Source: Strigamia acuminata (Eukaryota; Arthropoda; Chilopoda; Geophilomorpha; Linotaeniidae). Taken from it: a DNA stretch of 42,643 nucleotides. This document shows, piece after piece, positions 41,834-42,643 of this stretch. The notes beneath the pieces are model-generated. The model did no database searches and was not told the DNA's origin. It saw only the letters and a program-made list of their open reading frames with translations. A program made the translations under genes and the position numbers. The stretch lies in NCBI GenBank assembly GCA_949358305.1, contig CASHSZ010000026.1, forward strand, positions 1 to 42,643. The letters run 5' to 3'. The first letter of the stretch is position 1, and every line of letters starts with the position of its first letter.

Positions 41834-41996
41834 ATTTCGTATTAGCAAAATTTTATTAACAAATGACACGAATTAAGGTTTTTCTCAATTGTAACGGCTT
41901 CGCTTAATGCAACTAGATGACGCACGAAAATAGTGAGTCATAATTGAGAAAACTTAATTCGTGCCATTGGTTAATCCAATTTTGCTAATTCGTGAT
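41834..41996. mobile_element. Foldback element, about 55-bp arms
   Basis: ATTTCGTATTAGCAAAATT, ATGACACGAATTAAG and TTTCTCAATT on the left are inverted on the right as AATTGAGAAAACTTAATTCG, GTGCCATTGG and AATTTTGCTAATTCGTGAT. The loop contains ACGGCTTCGCTTAATGC. It lies in the single-copy spacer between the duplicated blocks. Confidence 0.7.
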
Positions 41997-42054
41997 AGGA
42001 TAAAACAGTCATGTGATCAACTGCAGAAATTGTATTAGAAATTTCTGTCACAAA

Positions 42055-42643
42055 AGCATTTCTCATATGGCCGGAGCATGAGGCAAGCAAGGCCAAACCT
42101 GAAATAGAACTTATCCAACCAGGAAAACGCCCCAAAAAAAAGTAATAGATGAAAAAAATGGCCAAACTACTCAGTTATTGTAAACTGGGCCTAAATCTAC
42201 AAATACAGAGTAATTAAGGGGTAAAATTGAACTTTGCTGCAGTGCAAAGTTCACAAATACATAAAAAAACAGTTTGCATTTCATTTCTAAAGCTTAACAT
42301 TGCTTAACCCTCGCAGCCCCAACTTAAAAAAATTTCTTACTCACCCAACCCGGGTCATTTTTAACCCCTAGCCGAAAAAAATTTTCCCAAAATGAGGAGT
42401 GAAAATGATTTTATTCTCTGAGAATTTCATGTTTATGAAGAAATTTCAGCAATTCGGCATTTGTCAGAAGATAGCGATAAAAATAATTGACATTTTATTT
42501 TTTTCTCAAAAACTATTGGGATTTTCATTCTGAAATTTCATGTATTTGCATTGAACATCATAACAAACAATAAAAAAAATAATAGATTTAAAAATTGCAA
42601 ATAAAAATTTTTTAAAAAAATTCCTTTGTTTACTCACTACCTT
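42055..42643 (+). repeat. Duplicated block, second copy, cut by the window end
   Basis: Repeats 41033-41621, including the piggyBac-type MITE from 42308. Differences are few: one fewer A at about 42155 and TTTTTTAAA for TTTTCAAA near 42610. Confidence 0.85.

Overview
This is an AT-rich animal nuclear sequence, very probably from an arthropod. I infer this from intron-containing genes with GT/AG splice sites, a Star-like FkbM methyltransferase family, a Dicer-type gene, Tc1/mariner, hAT-like, piggyBac-like and BEL/Pao elements, and a short CCTAA (TTAGG-type telomere motif) run at 4434-4458. A crustacean or another small arthropod would fit, but the species cannot be fixed from the sequence alone. 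Splice models here are hand-read and unsupported by RNA.

Layout. 1-9.6 kb: a mosaic of duplicated gene pieces. It holds 3' exons of an OFA-type MFS transporter (34-232 and 8273-8471), an apparently intact Star-like FkbM gene (4951-6911), a broken sister gene (7312-8182), a Tc1/mariner element with about 205-bp inverted repeats (1348-2757), a hAT-like MITE and several palindromic foldback MITEs. 9.6-26.1 kb: an MFS transporter gene (exons A-E once at 9657-10606, exons F-J at 13966-15042). Its 3' five-exon cassette is tandemly repeated: copies 2, 4 and 5 carry all five exons and copy 3 only the end. The cassettes are separated by a 10-bp-period satellite (TTTTTAYCGA) that also sits inside an inverted-repeat element in the intron between exons E and F. 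One cassette carries a 1.2-kb piece of a BEL/Pao retroelement. 26.2-30.5 kb: two related minisatellites with 50-bp and 46-50-bp units and visible higher-order repeats of 650 bp and 480 bp.

30.5-36.7 kb: a piggyBac-like remnant, three minus-strand reading frames (an unrecognised protein of about 179 aa and two small single-membrane-segment peptides), a broken piece of a local gene family, and then the most interesting gene. That gene (33724-36657) has six exons and encodes about 826 aa. It has the order platform, PAZ, RNase IIIa, RNase IIIb of a Dicer but no helicase, no DUF283 and no C-terminal dsRBD. Most catalytic acidic residues of its RNase III domains are replaced. It looks like a noncatalytic, helicase-less Dicer paralog that has kept its reading frame and splice sites.

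36.7-42.6 kb: mostly noncoding, with a small TA-flanked MITE, weak exon-like pieces, a degenerate minisatellite, an unrecognised 209-aa gene (40111-40740) between two direct repeats (related sequence also lies upstream of the Dicer-like gene), and a duplicated block carrying an identical piggyBac-type MITE at the window's right edge.
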